This document shows positions 41,329 to 44,114 of a stretch of 44,114 bases of DNA, piece after piece. The stretch comes from an uncultured Acidobacteriia bacterium. GTDB lineage: Bacteria; Acidobacteriota; Terriglobia; Bryobacterales; Bryobacteraceae. The DNA lies in the NCBI GenBank assembly GCA_903882645.1, contig CAIRXZ010000028.1, forward strand, positions 1-44,114. The letters run 5' to 3'. Position numbers and translations under genes: made by a program. Each line of letters begins with the position of its first letter. Within the stretch, counting starts at the first letter, position 1. A model generated the notes under the pieces. That model was given only the letters and a program-made list of their open reading frames with translations, searched no databases and had not been told where the DNA came from.

Positions 41329-43968
41329 ATGAACGTCGGCATCGACCTCGGCACCACCAATTCGGCGCTGGCGTTTATCGACGCGCGCGAGGCGGAAGAT
41401 CGCGACTACCCGCCGGTTCACGTCTTCGAAACGCCGCAGCTCGTCGCTGCCGGGCGCACGGAGCCGCGGCGCACGCTGCCGTCGTTTCTGTTTCTCGAAG
41501 ACGGGCAGCCCGTCGGCGCTTACGCGCGCGATCAAGGGGCGCTGGTGCCGACGCGGCTGGTGCACTCGGCCAAGTCCTGGCTCTCGAACCCCGAGGTGGA
41601 CCGCACCGCCAAGATTCTTCCGTGGGACTCGCAGGAGACGGGGCGCGTGCTTTCGCCGGTGGAAGTGTCGGCGCGCATCATCGCCAAGTTCCGCGAGGAA
41701 TGGGACCGCGCGATGGGCGCTCCTCTGGCCGGGCAGGACATCGTCCTCACCGTCCCGGCTTCCTTCGATGAGGAGGCGCGCGAGCTGACGGTCATGGCGG
41801 CGCGCGACGCCGGCCTCGACAAGCTCGCGCTGCTCGAAGAGCCTGCCGCGGCGTTCTATTCCTGGATCTCGAACAACCTGGCGCAGTCGCGCAAGAAACT
41901 GTTCGACGGCCAGACGGTGCTGGTTTGCGACGTGGGCGGCGGCACCAGCGATTTCAGCCTGATCCGCGTCTCGCGCAACGGCGACCTGGTCGATTTCACG
42001 CGCACGGCGGTAGGCAAGCACCTGCTCTTGGGCGGCGACAACCTGGACCTCACGCTGGCGTGGCTGGTGGAAACCAAGCTGGGCGCGAAGCTCTCGATCC
42101 GCCAGCGCAGCGGGCTGCGGCGGCAATGTTCGGCGGCCAAGGAGAAGCTGCTGAACGACGCGAGCCTCGGGAGCGTGGAAATCGTGGTGGCAGGCTCCGG
42201 CTCGGCGCTGATCGGTCGGTCGCTGAAGAGCGAGATCCTGCGCGAAGAGGCGCTGGAACTGGCGCTCGAAGGCTTCCTGCCGTTCACCGCGCGCGGCGAG
42301 GCGCCGAAGGAAGAAACGCGCAGCCTGTTCCGCGAGCTTGGGCTTCCCTACGTTTCCGACGCGGCGGTCACCCGCCACCTGAACGCGTTTCTGGAACCCA
42401 CGGGCCAGGCGCCCGACGCCATTCTGTTCAACGGCGGCTTCTTCATTCCGGAGATCCTGCAACAGCGCGTGGCCGACGTGGTGGAGCGCTGGTACGGACG
42501 CCGGCCCGAGATCCTGGAGAATTCGGAGCTGGATCTGGCGGTGGCGCGCGGCGCCGCTTATTACTCCTACGTGCGCTCCACCGGCAGCGGCGTGCTGGTC
42601 CGCGGAGGATTGCCGCGCACCTACTACATCGGTCTGGGCGAGCTTGGCGAAGGCCGCTTCCCGGCGGTGTGCCTGGTCCCGCGCGGCGCCGAGGAAGGCG
42701 CGGCCATCGAGATCGATAACGAGGCGCTGCAACTGGTCGCCAACCGGCCCGTCTCGTTCCGCCTCTACAGTTCGCTGACACGCACGGAGGACCAGGCCGG
42801 CTCCGTGATCGAGTTCGCCGCCGGAGATCCCGATCTGCACCGGCACGCGCCGCTGAACGCCATGATCCGCTTCGGCAAGCAAGCCGGGGAACGGCTGATT
42901 CCAGTGAAGCTGGGGGCGCGGCTCACCGAAATCGGGACCCTGGAGACGTGGTGCGAATCGAAGCTCGGCGACAATCGCTGGCGGCTGCAATTCGAGCTTC
43001 GCAAGCAGGCCGGGCAACCCGCGGCGCGCAAGGCGGCGGCTGTGGTGAGCGAGGCGGCATTGCGATCTTCGCTGGAGCTGATCCGGGCGGCCTTCTCGCC
43101 GGACGCGAAATCGCCGGTGGCGCCGGAAGAGATTCCCGGAAAGCTGGAGCAGGCCATGGGCCTGGGAAGAAACTCGTGGCCGCTGGCCGCCATCCGCCAA
43201 CTCGGGGACGCGTTCCTGGCCGCGGCCGGCGGCCGAAAGAAAAGCCCGGCCTACGAGAGCCGCTGGCTCAACCTGTGCGGCTTCTGCCTGCGCCCGGGCT
43301 TCGGGTATCCCGGCGACGACCTGCGGATCGAGCAGGCGCGCCGCGTCTACGCGGGCGGCCTCACCTTTGGCAACCAGGCGCAGTGCGAGATCGACTGGTG
43401 GATCTTCTGGGGGCGCGTGGCGGGCGGGCTGAACCGCAACCAGCAGACCGACATCTACCAGCGGATCTCCGGCTCCCTGCTGCCGCGCGGCGAGAAGAAG
43501 CCGCGGCGGATCAACCCCGCGCTGCTGCGCGAGATGTGGCGGACCGTGGCGAGCCTGGAGCTGCTGCCGATCGGGGCGAAGACGGAGCTGGGCGACGCGC
43601 TCGTCCGGCGCGTCAAGGCCGGCGATTTCAAGGAAAGCGAGCTGTGGTGCCTCTCACGGCTGGGCGCCCGCAAACTGTTCTACGGTCCCATGAACCTGGC
43701 CGTGCCCGTTGCCGCGGCCACCCGCTGGGCCGAGGCCCTGCTTCCCGTTCCGAACGCCGGCGACGCGCTGGCCGCCCTGGCCCGCCGCACCGAGGACCCC
43801 ATGCGCGATCTTCCTCCCGCCACCTATGAGAGCGTCAAGCGGAAGCTCGAATCGATGCCGCACGCCGAGCGCCTGCTGGCGGTCCTAGAGGGCGAAGAGG
43901 AGGACGACCGCGCGCTCGGGCGGATCTTCGGGGAGGAGTTGCCCTCGGGTTTGGTGCTGGCGGGCTGA
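41329..43968 (+). CDS. Atypical Hsp70/DnaK-family protein with DUF3731-like C-terminus
   Basis: An 879-residue protein, longer than DnaK (about 640). The N-terminal ATPase domain shows phosphate-1 MNVGIDLGTTNSALAF, phosphate-2 VLVCDVGGGTSDFSL (about 199-213) and the adenosine motif LFNGGFFIPEILQ (366-378), all intact. After about residue 480 it does not resemble the DnaK peptide-binding domain; the C-terminal part (about 600-879) matches the DUF3731 type, with RWLNLCGFCLRPGFGYPGDD and DLLPAATYESVKRKLE-like segments. It should bind ATP. Substrate binding may be through DUF3731 or the DUF2760 partner. There is no DnaJ or GrpE nearby. Confidence 0.88.
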   Translation: MNVGIDLGTTNSALAFIDAREAEDRDYPPVHVFETPQLVAAGRTEPRRTLPSFLFLEDGQPVGAYARDQGALVPTRLVHSAKSWLSNPEVDRTAKILPWDSQETGRVLSPVEVSARIIAKFREEWDRAMGAPLAGQDIVLTVPASFDEEARELTVMAARDAGLDKLALLEEPAAAFYSWISNNLAQSRKKLFDGQTVLVCDVGGGTSDFSLIRVSRNGDLVDFTRTAVGKHLLLGGDNLDLTLAWLVETKLGAKLSIRQRSGLRRQCSAAKEKLLNDASLGSVEIVVAGSGSALIGRSLKSEILREEALELALEGFLPFTARGEAPKEETRSLFRELGLPYVSDAAVTRHLNAFLEPTGQAPDAILFNGGFFIPEILQQRVADVVERWYGRRPEILENSELDLAVARGAAYYSYVRSTGSGVLVRGGLPRTYYIGLGELGEGRFPAVCLVPRGAEEGAAIEIDNEALQLVANRPVSFRLYSSLTRTEDQAGSVIEFAAGDPDLHRHAPLNAMIRFGKQAGERLIPVKLGARLTEIGTLETWCESKLGDNRWRLQFELRKQAGQPAARKAAAVVSEAALRSSLELIRAAFSPDAKSPVAPEEIPGKLEQAMGLGRNSWPLAAIRQLGDAFLAAAGGRKKSPAYESRWLNLCGFCLRPGFGYPGDDLRIEQARRVYAGGLTFGNQAQCEIDWWIFWGRVAGGLNRNQQTDIYQRISGSLLPRGEKKPRRINPALLREMWRTVASLELLPIGAKTELGDALVRRVKAGDFKESELWCLSRLGARKLFYGPMNLAVPVAAATRWAEALLPVPNAGDALAALARRTEDPMRDLPPATYESVKRKLESMPHAERLLAVLEGEEEDDRALGRIFGEELPSGLVLAG

Positions 43969-44053
43969 CGCCCGCCCCTGGAGTTTCTACATTTTCCCCG
44001 CGGTTTGTTTTGATTCGATTGCCCCCAGCGGAGATCCGCGGTCCCCAAAGTGA

Positions 44054-44083
44054 GTCTGTCTATATTGAGTTCTATTGACAGAC
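44054..44083. promoter_or_regulatory. Inverted repeat near the window end, possible regulatory site
   Basis: GTCTGTC and GACAGAC form 7-bp arms 16 nt apart in an AT-rich stretch that includes TTGACA (44075-44080). It probably belongs to the promoter of a gene beyond the window edge. A -10 at the right distance is not obvious, so the call is weak. Confidence 0.3.
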
Positions 44084-44114
44084 CGGCCCCAGTATGGCAT
44101 CCTGTTCTTAGCCC

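Noticed and set aside
40810-43200. A 796-codon minus-strand frame
   Set aside because: Antisense shadow of the DUF2760 and Hsp70 genes; Arg/Gln/His-rich without motifs.
1-44114. CRISPR arrays, rRNA, tRNA, phage genes, replication origin
   Set aside because: No regularly spaced direct repeats, conserved rRNA segments, tRNA T-loop/anticodon pattern, phage structural genes or DnaA-box clusters were seen on reading both strands. A tRNA could be missed by eye; tRNAscan-SE and Infernal would settle it.

Overview
The window looks like chromosomal DNA of an acidobacterium of the Solibacter/Bryobacter type. The evidence is the high GC content, a TIGR03435-family protein, an Oar-like TonB receptor with an N-terminal carboxypeptidase-regulatory-like domain, two CRTAC1-type (FG-GAP plus ASPIC/UnbV) proteins, many TPR proteins, a Tat-exported Gfo/Idh/MocA oxidoreductase, a DUF1080 protein and several small toxin-antitoxin modules. 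No rRNA, tRNA, CRISPR array or complete insertion sequence was found. All assignments come from reading the sequence; no database search was run.

Layout. 1-409: left edge of an IS3-type insertion-sequence relic. 410-3028 (minus): exported methyltransferase, amidase and a brnT-brnA module. 3184-11512 (plus): a tight six-gene run (four junctions overlap or nearly touch) encoding a haem-c propeller protein, a CRTAC1 protein, a propeller/di-haem peroxidase fusion, a two-component-propeller protein, a RidA-like protein and a large periplasmic binding protein, closed by a hairpin at 11559. 11658-12178: antitoxin plus MazF/PemK toxin. 12172-16800 (minus): two paralogous GT-C membrane/TPR (TMTC-like) proteins separated by a long palindromic repeat. 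16898-17314 (minus): a GxxExxY protein whose start codon lies inside the same repeat family. 17431-23534 (minus): TonB receptor with a strong terminator, preceded by a membrane-anchored protein of a family common in Acidobacteria. 23746-26424 (minus): exported TPR protein. 26765-34327 (plus): CRTAC1 protein, Gfo/Idh/MocA oxidoreductase, DUF1080 hydrolase and a 1000-residue twin beta-helix protein, which suggests extracytoplasmic carbohydrate processing. 34506-38064: zinc-ribbon protein, proline dehydrogenase, UroD-family protein and MFS transporter. 38116-39584: MNT antitoxin with a broken HEPN partner, then an antitoxin/PIN toxin pair. 39597-40514: TIGR03435 protein. 40795-43968: DUF2760 protein plus atypical Hsp70.

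The most unusual signals are non-coding or at coding/non-coding junctions. (i) A repeat family with a 10-nt period and arms of about 34 nt occurs as three inverted pairs plus a degenerate copy in 21 kb, and supplies the start codon of the nuclease-like GxxExxY gene; this resembles a REP/RAYT-style arrangement built on a different enzyme. (ii) An element of about 105-109 nt contains two hairpins whose stems differ between copies but keep perfect pairing. One copy is inserted in frame, exactly 35 codons long, in the signal peptide of the binding protein at 9566. (iii) The exported six-gene operon at 3184-11512 has no obvious described counterpart known to me.
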